Source: Prorocentrum cordatum
Taxonomy: Eukaryota > Sar > Dinophyceae > Prorocentrales > Prorocentraceae
NCBI GenBank assembly: GCA_963575745.1
Contig: CAUYUJ010003918.1
Span: 1 to 64,000, forward strand
Direction of reading: 5' to 3'
Length of the DNA stretch: 64,000 nucleotides
In this document: positions 31,701-41,040 of the stretch, piece after piece
How the letters are laid out: the number at the start of each line of letters is the position of its first letter
How positions within the stretch are numbered: position 1 is the stretch's first letter
Translations under genes and position numbers: made by a program
The notes under the pieces: model-generated
Told to the model about the DNA's origin: nothing
The model's database searches: none
What the model saw: the letters and a program-made list of their open reading frames with translations, nothing else

Positions 31701-34449
31701 CTACGGCTGCGCCGCGATCCTCAACGGCGCCCGGGCGCAGGCTCACTCAGCCGAGTGCCGCGCTCGGATCGAGCAGGCGATGCAGGACGACGAGGAGGCA
31801 AAGCAGAGGCTCGAGGATGCCCGGGAGCGGAAGCGGCATCGCACTGACGTCGCCGGGCCTGTCTATCAAGAGGGCGGCTCGTCAGGCAGCGGCGGTCCAG
31901 CCCCAGCTCAGCAGGTGCCGCCAGCACCCGAGGCCGCGGCGGCGGCTGACGCGGCGATGGCTCCGGCACCACACGACCCCGGCAACGACGACATGCAGGA
32001 GGAGATCGGTGCCCTCCTGCTCTCTCTCGGCTACAGCGGGCGCAAGGCCGACGTGATGGAGGTCTTCTGCCCGAATAGGCTTGTGGGCTTTGCCCCCCTC
32101 TTCGGTCTGGTTCACGGCGGCTCGTTCGACCTGAGGGTTGGCTGGGACCTGACCGACCGCCAGCAGCAGCGACAGTGCCGGGAGCTGATCGAGCACTTCG
32201 AGGTGTACTTCCTCTTGGGCAGTCCTCGCTGCGCGCCGTTCTCCATGCTGAAGTACCTGAATGAGGACACGGAGAAGCAGCGTGAGGCCTACGCCATCGG
32301 GTACGAGCACTTGAGGTTCGTGATGGAGCTCTACACGCTGCAGGTGAAGCACGACCGCACGTTCTTGCACGAGCACCCCTGGAGCGCGGACAGCTGGGAC
32401 CTGGACATCGTGAAGGATGTGATGGCTCTCCCGGGTGTCGAGGTCGGGCGAGGCGACCAATGCGTGTTCGGCCTGGCGGTTGCGGACGCGCACGGCGACA
32501 GGCTCGCCAAGAAGCCGACAGGGTGGATGAGTGATAACAAGGAGGTGTTGGATGAGGTCTGCAAGCGCTGCCCCAATGATACTGGCATTGGCAGCCGCCG
32601 CGAGCATTCCACCTTCGTCGGCCGCAACATGCGTGTGGCGGAGAGGTACCCGGTCAAGCTCCTCCGCGCCATCCTCCGTGGCCTCCGCCGTCACCTTAGC
32701 AACAAGAAGGTGCTCACGCTTTCGGCCCTGGATGCTGGGCCGAACGTGGCGGATGAGGAGATCAGCTTGAAGGACTTCGTCGGGAAGTGGCGCGACACGC
32801 TGAGGACCGAGTTCTACGACGACCTCACCGGCCTCCCGCTGGACCCCACGCGGGTGAAGGCCGCGAGGCGCCTGGAGATGGATTTCATGGCGCAGCTTGG
32901 CGTGTGGGTCTACGCGAGGGAGGAGGACTGTCAGCGCGAGCTTGGGCGGAGGCCTCTCAGTGTGCGCTGGGTTGATATCGACAAGGGCGACGCCGACCGG
33001 CCGGATCGCAGATCCAGGCTCGTCGTGCAGGAGACCAAGGCGCAGAGCACCATCGCCGGGGGCGACATTGGCGCGGTGTTTGCGGCGACCCCGCCGCTAG
33101 AGTGCCTCCGGCTCATCTGCAGCATGGTGATGTCGAGCGACCCGTCCGAGGGCCGCGTGCTGCGCTTCTTGGACATCTCGCGGGCACACCCGCACTGTGA
33201 TATCAAGAGGACGGTCTACATCAAGCTTCCAGAGGAGGATCCGATGTCGCAGGAGATCGGTACGTGTGGGCTCTTGCGGATGGCGCTCTACGGGACGCGC
33301 GACGCTGGCCAGAATTTCGAGCTCGCGACTGCCGAGACGGTCATCGGTGCTGGCTGCGACCAGTCGGCCTTCTCGCCTTGCGTGTACTGCCACAAGGACC
33401 TCCAGGTGAGCTTCTTCCACCACGGCGACGACTTCGTGCTCGAGGGCTCTCGGGGCGGGACGGAGTCGATCTGCGAGGCCCTGAAGACGAAGTTCATCGT
33501 GAAGGACAGGGGCGTGCTCGGGCCGGCGCCTACCGACGCAAAGGGGATCACGTTCCTCAACAGAGTAATGCGCTGGCGAGACCGATGGTGCCAAGGGGGC
33601 GAGGCCATCGAGTACGTGGCGGATCCCAGGCACGCGCAGATCTTGCACGCGCAGCTTGGAATGGACCCCCGCACCACGAAGTCATTGAGCACGCCAGGGC
33701 TGAGCCAGAAGCTTACACCTGAGGTCGAGCGCGAGCTGAACGAGCACGAGGCGGCAGAGTACCGCAGTGCGTGCATGAGGCTGGGCTACTTGGCGCTCGA
33801 TCGGCCAGGGGTGCAGTTCGCGGCCAAGGAGTGCGCTCGCGGCATGCAGAGGCCGACAGAGCGACACCTCCGCCTTCTGAAGCGCGCTGGGCGATTCTTG
33901 ATCGGGGCGCCGCGGGCCATCTGGAAGTGGGGCCGACAGCGGGCACCCACAGTGATGGACATCTATTCGGACACCGATTGGGCAGGCTGCCCGATCGCGC
34001 GGAGGAGCACCAGTTCGGTCGTGATCAAACATGGGCAGCACCTGATCGTTACGGCATCGACGACTCAGATCCCCATCTCCATGAGTTCGGGGGACGCTGA
34101 GTTCTACGGCTGTGTGCGGGCGGCCAGCAGGGCCATCGGCATGCAGTCACTGTGCCAGGGCCTAGGCAGGGACGTGAGCCTTCGCATCTGGAGCGACTCG
34201 GCAGCTGCTCTTGGCATCATGCAACGACGAGGCTGCGGCAAAGTCCGACACCTCGAGACGCCGACGCTGTGGGTGCAGAAGGCACTCAAGGACGGACGGT
34301 TCCAACTGGCTAAGGTTCCCGGGAAGTCGAACCCGGCGGACCTGGGGACGAAGTTCCTCGACCAGGCGGCGATGCTCCGAGGGCTGGAGATGATAAATGT
34401 CAAGCTCTCGGACGCGCCCCTCTCGAGTGCCCTTCAGGCGAAGGTCTGA
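28723..34449 (+). CDS. Copia Gag-Pol polyprotein (1908 aa)
   Basis: Gag: N-terminal coiled coil (~1-45), UBN2-like gag domain (~64-265), Lys/Gly/Ser repeats (~269-316), and a zinc-knuckle-like C324-x2-C327-x4-R332-x4-C337 with Arg in place of His. Protease: VGIDSCAAAS (D462). Integrase: H634-x3-H638-x6-C645-x2-C648, then D674, D734 and E775. A C5-methyltransferase-like block follows (~1107-1330; GSPRCAPFS at 1166-1174, HEHP at 1216-1219). Reverse transcriptase: FLDISRAH (D1484), ALYGTRDAGQ and HGDDF (D1569, D1570). RNase H: SDTDWAG (D1750), E1793 and WSDSAA (D1825). The product is cleaved into capsid and enzymes for cytoplasmic reverse transcription and nuclear integration. There is no frameshift or stop. 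The methyltransferase similarity is inference from motifs. Confidence 0.95.
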   Translation: MAEERVQALEQQMIALAQELQNRQQRENDLTAEVQRLGRVAEARPRVDGPVPQPRAESLVDTRTLGKPDVFTGEEHKWNDWKVIFKAYCGVVNADLLAGMRLAESADEASVQNDDFLEENMRQASQQLYYILLLLCRQHPLTTIVNAGENEGFQAWRKLVEYYEPNARSRIAGQLLNLLNFSFTGDVEDRLALFERELLRYEQRSGEAIAASMRIGIVLRQLEEGPLRQHLLLNATRLVEWQDFRREVTDIRRAQSAIAPVPVPIDLSAFTKGDGKGTFKGDGKGKSKSSGKGKSKGDSKGKSKSDGKSKTSSKSHGQQLGPLCWGCGGRGRTQRECPSKHRGALASMEQTLARINASQSTSTTVPSAASSISTAATTRLSPATAMSGTSSRQVAALYLNDADGLVSYPFANLHSLSIYDPGPDKADVVDSATGAALDLNRIHGNSGAEEVELNGILRVGIDSCAAASVLPRGSCADYPVHEGGQAISYKTASGHYVNDEGEKILVGTMPGASQARAAKFRVAGISKPLLSVAEMVDSGHRLVFDSEGGQDISYACLKTSGDVVRFCRRNKVYEMDMHVDPYVPEVCPVEVAGHELPEGGAGQPGAAHEEVAEGPPARPARGPAAPTAAERAAHEVLHEPYRVWCRECVSGRGLSAGHQTKDHQESALAVVGIDYGYLGEREDATPLLIGKDSKQRWFHASVVPAKGTQHPWPAKSWSRRLASAGHKRFVFRSDGEAPLVALKTRIGAKLKEEHGIETVPAESAVGDSQGNGLAEHAVREVEAKVRTVRAQVDDLHGVSIGVEHPVTPRMVEFAAMSINLGRRGADGRTAWELRRGRPFNKDLACFSEKVLYLPGGKRKAGIEDKFLAGLYLGPTLRTDEVYIGTELGVLRARAFKRLTVEQRADKDLLNSLVGKPWAPVPTDVEVDEVPVAIEIRAPVPAPVAPLGGPLAPVPEAGDLPPRALRVGRPPAGPRAVYIRKDVEIAKYGLSPGCYGCAAILNGARAQAHSAECRARIEQAMQDDEEAKQRLEDARERKRHRTDVAGPVYQEGGSSGSGGPAPAQQVPPAPEAAAAADAAMAPAPHDPGNDDMQEEIGALLLSLGYSGRKADVMEVFCPNRLVGFAPLFGLVHGGSFDLRVGWDLTDRQQQRQCRELIEHFEVYFLLGSPRCAPFSMLKYLNEDTEKQREAYAIGYEHLRFVMELYTLQVKHDRTFLHEHPWSADSWDLDIVKDVMALPGVEVGRGDQCVFGLAVADAHGDRLAKKPTGWMSDNKEVLDEVCKRCPNDTGIGSRREHSTFVGRNMRVAERYPVKLLRAILRGLRRHLSNKKVLTLSALDAGPNVADEEISLKDFVGKWRDTLRTEFYDDLTGLPLDPTRVKAARRLEMDFMAQLGVWVYAREEDCQRELGRRPLSVRWVDIDKGDADRPDRRSRLVVQETKAQSTIAGGDIGAVFAATPPLECLRLICSMVMSSDPSEGRVLRFLDISRAHPHCDIKRTVYIKLPEEDPMSQEIGTCGLLRMALYGTRDAGQNFELATAETVIGAGCDQSAFSPCVYCHKDLQVSFFHHGDDFVLEGSRGGTESICEALKTKFIVKDRGVLGPAPTDAKGITFLNRVMRWRDRWCQGGEAIEYVADPRHAQILHAQLGMDPRTTKSLSTPGLSQKLTPEVERELNEHEAAEYRSACMRLGYLALDRPGVQFAAKECARGMQRPTERHLRLLKRAGRFLIGAPRAIWKWGRQRAPTVMDIYSDTDWAGCPIARRSTSSVVIKHGQHLIVTASTTQIPISMSSGDAEFYGCVRAASRAIGMQSLCQGLGRDVSLRIWSDSAAALGIMQRRGCGKVRHLETPTLWVQKALKDGRFQLAKVPGKSNPADLGTKFLDQAAMLRGLEMINVKLSDAPLSSALQAKV

Positions 34450-34674
34450 ACTGAGGGGCACGATCGGCCATTTTGGCCTGGCCATTTCGGCCTGCAGTCT
34501 TTCGCTCCGCGCTGTCATTGCCTTGGACGGGCTACGGCCGTCAGCGCGGCTATTGCGTGTTTTTTGATTGCAGTGCTCGACCAACGCCTTGGTCCAGAGC
34601 GCTGTGCACTGACAATGAGTTTCGGAGCTTTTCGGGATTCGAGTATCGTGCCTGGCTGAAGAGCTAGGCGGCAC

Positions 34675-34683
34675 GAAGGGGGC
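34675..34683 (+). promoter_or_regulatory. Putative polypurine tract
   Basis: GAAGGGGGC abuts the right LTR, the expected place for plus-strand priming. Short, with a final C. Confidence 0.5.
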
Positions 34684-34778
34684 TGCAGGAATCCAGAGAC
34701 CCCCAGCAGGTTTACTGACAGAGATCATGCCATTGCTGGTATGGCTCAAGGCAAGCATCCGAAGAAAAGATCTCGCCA
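34684..34778 (+). repeat. Right LTR, 95 bp
   Basis: Identical to the left LTR except one base (A at ~34748). Its ATG at 34741 opens an 82-codon frame running into host DNA (MAQGKHPKKRSRH..., a nuclear-localisation-like basic start). Confidence 0.95.
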
Positions 34779-34783
34779 TTCCT

Positions 34784-34990
34784 CCTCGCTGTTTTTTTTC
34801 AAATGCCTTCCTCCGCCTTTCCCGGGTCCTCCTTTTCCTCTCGATCCGTCCGCGTTAGTTCCTGCTGCTGTTGTTCGTCCTCATCCTTTCCCTTCCGCTC
34901 ATCCTTCTGCTCACCCACCACCTCCTACTCCTGTGCACGCAGCTCCAATTCTCCGAGTGCGCATAACACGAAGTGGTCTTTCTGTGTGAG
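34784..34990 (+). other. Proline-rich host sequence downstream of the copia element
   Basis: Continues the frame described for 28225-28327, with a repeated PPFPGPPFPLDPS-type segment, ending at 34989. Candidate host exon interrupted by the retrotransposon, or simply a repetitive locus. Confidence 0.35.
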
Positions 34991-35079
34991 TCACAGGTCG
35001 GTTATGACATGCCTCCGCGGATAGAGAAAAATCAGCGCCATGGGAAGGGATGGGAGGGAGGGGTATACAGTAATGTCAG

Positions 35080-35310
35080 ATGAGGCGCAAGCGCACCTAG
35101 CTTGTCCGTCCTCTTTCGGCCACTGGCCCGCAACGCACTCGCCCTGGAAGACGGATAGCTCTCCTGGGGCAGGCACCTGGAGCGGAAGGCATTGAAGGTT
35201 GCAGCGCTCGCCATGGTGAACGCGCATACCTCACACATGCTTCCGACACTGACCCATCCTGCGCAGGGACAACGTGATGCGGCCGTCGCCCGGCGTCCTT
35301 GGTTCTTGTC
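35080..35310 (-). pseudogene. Cysteine-rich repeat remnant
   Basis: On the minus strand one frame reads CPCAGWVSVGSMCEVCA, then ATFNAF; a second frame continues with APGELSVFQGECVAGQW and PKEDGQARCACAS. Cys spacing and the PG/GECVA pattern resemble the ephrin-receptor-like (GCC2/GCC3) repeats common in protist surface proteins. The frame change argues for decay or a missed intron. Tentative. Confidence 0.3.
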
Positions 35311-35384
35311 CCAGCACTCGTCCATGATCCCATACCCCTGACGCGTGATTTTTTCACAACGTCGACCCCAGAGGTCTGGACCCC

Positions 35385-35520
35385 TTCGCTGGGACAGGTT
35401 TAGTTTTTTGACGGTCCTGGGGCCTGGTGAGGGCCCCCAGAGGCCGAACATGATAGGTTTTTCATTCTGAGTCGTTTTTTGACGGTCTCTGGGCCCAGGA
35501 GGGACCCCCGGAGGCCGAAA
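35385..35520. repeat. Dispersed repeat H, two adjacent units
   Basis: GTTTTTTGACGGTCCTGGGG, then GAGGGCCCCCAGAGGCCGAA, repeated once (35390-35450, 35470-35520). Confidence 0.65.
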
Positions 35521-35544
35521 AGAGCGAAAATTGTCCGCCCTCCT

Positions 35545-35870
35545 CCTCCTCCTCCTCCTCCTCCTCCTTCTCCTATTCGTCCTCCTCCTATTCGTCCTCC
35601 TTCTCGTCCTCCTCCGTCCCCCGATGGGACCGAGGAATGCCATGCGGCCCGCTTCGGCCTGAACTCGTTCGATACCGGTGTTTGCAGGAAAGAGTTCCTT
35701 CCTGCTTTACGCGGCCCTGGCCGCGGCGCAGTCGCCGCAACACCCGCTGGCAGAGGTCTGCCGCAGCAGAGCTTGGACCCCTAGCATACATATCTTCCCG
35801 CAGGGGCATCTCAGTTTTTTGTCTTTGGACTAGGAGCCCGCCCCCAGGCGCCTTTACCGTTGTATACCTC
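35545..35870. other. Short CCT tract, then unique DNA
   Basis: CCT/CGTCCTCCT repeats to ~35615; then mixed sequence to the next CCT array with no gene supported. Confidence 0.45.
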
Positions 35871-36394
35871 GTCCCCCTCCTCCTCCTCCTCTTCCTCCTT
35901 CTCCTCCTCCTCCTCCTCCTCCTCCTCCTTCCCCCTCCTCCTCCTCCTCCTCCACCTCCTCCTCCTCCTCTCTCCTCCTCCTCCTCCTCCCCCTCCTCCT
36001 CCTCCTCCTCCTCTCCTCCTCCGCCACCTCCTCCTCCCCTCCTCTTCCTCCTCCTCCTACTCCTCCTCCCCTCCTACCTCCACCTCCTCCTCCTCCCCCT
36101 CCTCCTCCTCCTCCTCCTCCTCCTCCTCCTCCTCCTCCTCCTCCTCTTGCTCGTCCTGCTGCTGCCGCTGCCGGTCCGCTGCCGACCCTGCGCCGCCCAC
36201 CACCTGCGGGAGCACCCTCGGTGCCCCGCGCCCAGCTCGGCAACGACGACGACGCTTTCATCCACCTGCAGAGGGCGCGCCGCCGCCTCCACCATGCGTC
36301 CAGACTGCTCTTCGGGGGGGCGCCGATGATGATGTCATCAGGAGGAGGAGGAGGAGGAGGAGGAGAGGAGGAGGAGGAGGAGGAGGAGGAGAGG

Positions 36395-36428
<34 letters not shown>

Positions 36429-36712
36429 AGGAGGAGGAGGAGGAGGAAGAGAGGAGGAGGAAGAGGAGGAGGGGGGGGAGGAGGAGGAGGGGGAGGAGGA
36501 AGAGGAGGAGGAGGAGGAGGAGGAGGAGGAGGAGAGGAGGAGGAGGAGGAGGAGGAGGTGGACGAGGAGGGGACGAGGAGGGGGAGGAGGAGGGGAGGGG
36601 GGAGGAGGAGGAGGAGGAGGAGGAGGAGGAGGAGGAGGAGGAGGAGGACGGGGAGGAGGAGGATGAGGAGGAGGAGGAGGAGGAGGAGGAGGAGGAGGAC
36701 CCGACGCATCCG
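35870..36712. repeat. (CCT)n and (GGA)n arrays facing each other
   Basis: CCT array 35870-36155, ~180 bp of GC-rich spacer, GGA array 36340-36705. The arms are complementary and could form a very long hairpin. Confidence 0.9.
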
Positions 36713-37203
36713 ATGCCGAGGGAGGGAGTTTGAGAATTTCTGGTTCGAGGCTCTCAGTTTTCGAGCGTTTTCGTCGGTCCTCGGCCGATGGACAGCATCG
36801 GGACGCGTTCCCGCGGCTGGGCCTCGCCGAGAGGCATCCGGGGGTGTCCAGATTGTCCCGAACGGGCGCGGGAGACCCGAGGTATGACTCGAAGCCAAGC
36901 GACGATGATCGTTGAGGGGGCAGGCCTTCTCGGAAGGCGGCGGGACCTCTCAGAAGCCATCTGGCCTTCTGTCAAGGGAGGAAAATCCACCTGGACTGGA
37001 CAGTTGGCGTTTACTAAACGGCCCTGGGCGTTTCCTCAACAACCCTGCCCTGTTTGACTCCTTCTCTGGGTGCGTTTACTAAACGGCTTCATGTGTCGGG
37101 TTGGTTATTACCGGGGTGTGATTTTCTGCCCTCTATTCTGAGAAGTCCTGCGCGGCTCTGGAGAAGGGGCAGAAAGCTCATCGGAGGACAGAGGCATTCA
37201 GAA
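36713..37203. other. Unique DNA without a supported gene
   Basis: Contains GGCGTTTACTAAACGGCCCT and a second TTTACTAAACGGC, similar to 21535-21560. No gene. Confidence 0.4.
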
Positions 37204-37210
37204 CCTTCTA

Positions 37211-37377
37211 TTAGGTCGGGCGTGTCCCCCTACACGCGGATTTTGGACGAAAAATCCAAGATACCCCAGAGATAGTCAAGCATACCCCCAAAAAGATAGT
37301 AGCAACAAATCGTCCCCAGGCCATTTTTTGTTGACGATTTCTGAGTTGTCCTCCTGAAGAGGGACAGGCCCGACTCA
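37211..37377. mobile_element. Family A inverted-repeat element, copy A6
   Basis: TTAGGTCGGGCGTGTCCC to GGGACAGGCCCGACTCA. Flanks AACCTTCTA and AGCCTTCTG (7/9 identical). Interior: GGATTTTGGACGAAAAATCC, AGATAGTCAAG, AAATCGTCCC. Confidence 0.85.
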
Positions 37378-37508
37378 AGCCTTCTGGAAGGGCCCGCCCC
37401 CTCTGCCTTCCCCCCTGGGCGCGCCGCGCAGCTGTGGCTCCGCGTCGGGTCGCGAGCGGCTGCCCCGTCGCTGCGGGTGCTTGCTGCTGCCGTGCCCTGC
37501 TGCCAGCA

Positions 37509-37669
37509 CAAGCTCGGGCGTGTCCCTCTACAGGAGGAACGTCCAAAATAATGAGAAATAGTCTGGGGACGATTAAACAAAAAACACTTTTGAGCCTGTT
37601 TGGGAATCTGTTTTCGTATTTTTGATCTTTCCTCCGAGGTCCCTCTCTGGGAGGACACGCCCGACCTCA
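37509..37669. mobile_element. Family A inverted-repeat element, copy A7
   Basis: CAAGCTCGGGCGTGTCCC to GGACACGCCCGACCTCA. Exact 8-bp duplication TGCCAGCA at 37501-37508 and 37670-37677. 131 bp separate it from A6. Confidence 0.9.
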
Positions 37670-37677
37670 TGCCAGCA

Positions 37678-39000
37678 CGAGCTCCACCTCCGGCAGGTTC
37701 GTGTCGTGCCGACGTGGCGGCGACCCCGGCGAGGGCGCTCTCGAGGGTGGAACGGCCGCCTGGGGCCCAGCATCGGCCACTGCATGGATCGGGGGTGGAC
37801 AGAACCCCCGACAGGGACACGTCGATTAGTGAAGTGTCCGTTTTCGGTTCTCGAGAGGGCGCCGTGGCAGTTATTTTCCAGGCTTGCGCCCGCCAGGTTT
37901 GGGCCTCAGGTCGTGTTCACTAAACCACGTTTTACGAAAGGGGGGTCTGTCCATCCCCGAATGGAACGATCCGGCGATCGGAGAGCCGTCGATCGTTCCA
38001 TGCTGAAGGATCCACGCAGTGCCTGGAACCAGCGCCGAAGTTCAGAGGAGGACAAGGTACCCTTACCTCTACCCTCTCCTCGTTTTCCCCTTTCTGGGCC
38101 TCCTGGGCCTCCGTCGTCGCCACCGCTGGATTCGCCTCGAAGTCCTGGTCAGAACGCACCCCAGCAGCGGTCCAGGGAGTAGCGCTATCGGTACCTTGTG
38201 GTGTCCCCAGAAGTCGTCACGACACGAACTTACGTCCCGCTTGGCGCCTGCACGAGCCTGGGCTGACGTCAAGCTGCGCCCGTGCTGCTACCCTGCACCC
38301 TGGGCTGTTCCATCCCAGCTCATAAATCATGCTTCTTGCTGCATGCTTGGGAGGCGCCGGTGGTCAATTTGCTCGGGCCCATGTAACTATTGGGGTCAAT
38401 TTAGGGGGAGATAGACTCAGGGGGGTTGCATAGATCCCCAAAGGCCGATCCATCGCCGATAAGGGCCCGACAGCCCACCTCCTCCAGAAACGTCCGGACT
38501 TGCTATCGGTGTCCTATCGCCGATCTAACGGCGATGTATCGCCGATCCCAGCTCAATATTTTCTCCCTGAGCCCGTCCCCCCCCTGGCGCTTCCATTCAC
38601 CTTTGAAGGAAGGGCGTTCGAAATCGACAGTCGTATCAAGTGTCAGGCGGCGTGCGTACCGAACGAGGATAATTTCACCGGTCTGCCAGTTCCTCAGGAG
38701 GATGTTCCTGGGTGCCTGACCCAGAGCTCTGACGTCGATTTTCTCACAGCGTGGACCCCTGGAGATCACGACCCATTCCCCAGCACCCGCTTTCCATCCC
38801 GAGCCGTTCCTTGACGGTCCTGGGGCCCGGCGAGGGCCCCTGTGGAGGCCGAACTTTCGCACCGAGAGGAAGTCGGGGTAATCTCTTCTCTGGCAGAGCA
38901 GCAGCGGGTGTCCATGCCGAGGGCTCGAGTGAGCCGCTCGGGGGAACGCCACTCTCCGCCCGGCTGGCCCCCTCGGCGCGCCGGCGACTCCCTTCGGTCT
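37678..39000. other. Unique DNA with dispersed repeat fragments
   Basis: Includes CGATCTAACGGCGATGTATC near 38520 (also near 18062) and an H fragment at 38810-38870 (GACGGTCCTGGGGCCCGGCG). No coding region is supported. Confidence 0.45.
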
Positions 39001-39002
39001 AG

Positions 39003-39237
39003 GCCTCCTAGATGGGGTCGGAGTAGATGTGGTCGGAGGATGGCGCCGCATCGGCGATGCATCGGCGATGCATCGGCGATGCGGCTCGATGTGGGGCCCG
39101 TTTTTCTCCACGCCGACGTCGCGGATGCATCGCTGACGCCCCCAGTGCATGGCCGATGCATCTCCGATGCATCGCCGATGTATCGGCGATGCGGCGAGAT
39201 CCTCCGACCCCATCTACTCTGACCCCATCCAGGAGGC
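39003..39237. mobile_element. 235-bp inverted-repeat element with CATCGGCGATG core
   Basis: Left arm GCCTCCTAGATGGGGTCGGA, then GTAGATGTGGTCGGAGGAT and CGCCGCATCGGCGATGCATC; the right arm is its complement, ending ATCCAGGAGGC. Arms of ~90 bp with a few mismatches; the loop has GGGGCCCGTTTTTCTCC. A related ATCGGCGATACATCGCCGAT lies at 51212. Confidence 0.85.
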
Positions 39238-39337
39238 ATCTATTCGGGGGCAGGTAGGTCTCAGAGGGGGGGAACGGGGGTCAGGCTGAGACGTCCATCC
39301 GCGCGGTGAGCTGCCCGTCTCCCCTTTCGATGGACAA

Positions 39338-39500
39338 ACGGCGCGCACAGAAACTGTTGAGGGTCCGCGCGGGCTTCCTGGATCGGAGCCAGGGCCCACC
39401 TGGCGGCCCTGTCGCCGCCCTTGTCGCCGCCCTTGGCGCGCTCCGCGCGCCAGGGTGGGGGAAGTCCAGCGCCGACCCAAGGAATCTGCTCGGACCTTCG
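39338..39500. repeat. Family D, both halves (D4)
   Basis: Left GAGGGTCCGCGCGGGCTTCC, then TGGATCGGAGCCAGGGCCC; right AGTCCAGCGCCGACCCAAGG, then AATCTGCTCGGACCTTCGAA. A loose inverted repeat. Confidence 0.65.
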
Positions 39501-41040
39501 AAGATTTGGTTCACGCATTTGTTGTGCCCATCTGGGGGAACTGCTGGTCTCTTTCCTCCTGAGGGAGTGAGGAGGATCTTATCGCCTCTTTGCTACTGTT
39601 CCCTCGGCTCGAACGTGAACACTCAGGACGGAGGCGTCGACACCGCCCGATCGGCTTTCTGCGGGTCGAGCTGAGCGGCGAGGGATCGGAACCGGAAGAA
39701 CGAATGTGGATATGTTCCATGGCGGGGGGTGAAGAGCAGGACCGCACATCGGTTAGGTTGGTCAGGCGGAGCCGTTAGTTAAGCAGTGGGTTCCTGGAGT
39801 GCGCCATTGTACATTCCTGGTCTGAGTGTTTTGGCGGAGCCCATCCGAGGGTTCGGAGAGAGGGGGAGAGGAGAGAGAGTCTGGATATGCTCCAGAGGTT
39901 GAAGGTTTGGCGCGATGTCGCTCTCGCGTGACCCCTTGCCCCCTAACAAATGACTCCCGCTGGTAATCACGCTGCTCGTGGACCGATTTAGCGCCCGCCA
40001 CAGGAAGTAGTTGGGCCCCGCAGTAACTAGTCATCATGTGCGGTACAAACAGTCAGAAGCATAATCGCGTGCAATGTCATGCCAATGACGTCAATTACAC
40101 CCGCTTGGAGCCACGTGCATACGTCTCTCTTTCGCGGCTTTTCTTCCACTGAGCCCGAAGCGTCGCCGAGGCCAACGAGATCGAAGAAGACTCCGCGGAC
40201 TTTACCCCTGTTGACCTGCTGTGCTACATGTCTTCCTCCCTTTTCTGACTTGCAAGCTGGTTTCTTTTTCGCTTCCCCCCAGTGATCCCCCGCAGTCACT
40301 GCAGAACTGGGCCTCGCTTTCCCTCTCTTCCTTCAACTTTCCGTCCACCCCACCCTTGGATTGTTCCTCCGCTTCACTCTCTTCCGCTTCGCTTACCCCC
40401 CAGGACATCCCCGATCATTCGCATCATGTGTACGGAATCGCACAAGAAACACAGCAGGTGATGGAGGGTGGCTTGCCGAGAAGTGTGCAACGAGAGTATG
40501 AGCTGTCATGCCGGCAGCAGCATTCGCGATGGCGACGGCAGCAGTGTGATGAACGAACAGCAAGCGAAGCCAACCATTCTTCAGCAGGCAGCGGCACCGG
40601 CAGCAGCTGGTGGCAGCAACAGCGACTATGGCTGGAGGTGGTGATTGGTCGCGGCAACGTCGGCTCGGCCGACCACGGCTCCACCAGAAGAGCCGCCGAG
40701 GCAGAGATTTGGATCGGACTCCACTGGGTGCGAGGGGAAGCGCGAGAAGGAGGAGGACGCAGCCGCAGCAGCAGTGAAATCCGCCACCTCCCCAGGACTT
40801 CTTCCAGTGTGCTGTGGCGCTGCTGAGACTACACAAGGGGAATTGTGAGCAGGACCTCGCCGCGGTGACCCTGCGAAGTGTGAGGAGCAATCGCTAGAGA
40901 ACTCGCATCATAGATGGGGGCACACTTGTCGTCAGCCCGATTCCTCAGTGTGAGCATCGTGTTGTATAGGCAAGGAGGGAAGCAGGCAGACATGCGGTGG
41001 CTGGAAACATCTGAATGAGCGTGTTCTACCGTTGCTGGCA
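39501..41040. other. Lower-repeat region, no confident gene
   Basis: Moderate composition with a 201-codon plus-strand frame at 40221-40826 rich in Ser/Gln/Arg; no domain, start context or exon signal makes it a convincing gene. Confidence 0.4.

Larger units (their letters stand above)
28328..34778 (+). mobile_element. Complete Ty1/copia-type LTR retrotransposon (6451 bp)
   Basis: Two 95-bp LTRs (TG...CA) differing at one base, exact 5-bp target duplication, a putative primer site and polypurine tract in the right places, and an uninterrupted Gag-Pol with integrase before reverse transcriptase, the copia order. LTR near-identity and the intact frame indicate a recent insertion; with such short LTRs one mismatch cannot be dated well. 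Confidence 0.95.

Noticed and set aside
28038-34779. Many antisense and alternate-frame ORFs over the retrotransposon
   Set aside because: Shadows of the high-GC Gag-Pol coding sequence with no domains of their own.
40221-40826. 201-codon frame in a low-repeat region
   Set aside because: Ser/Gln/Arg-rich, no domain, no splice or start context; evidence too thin for a gene.
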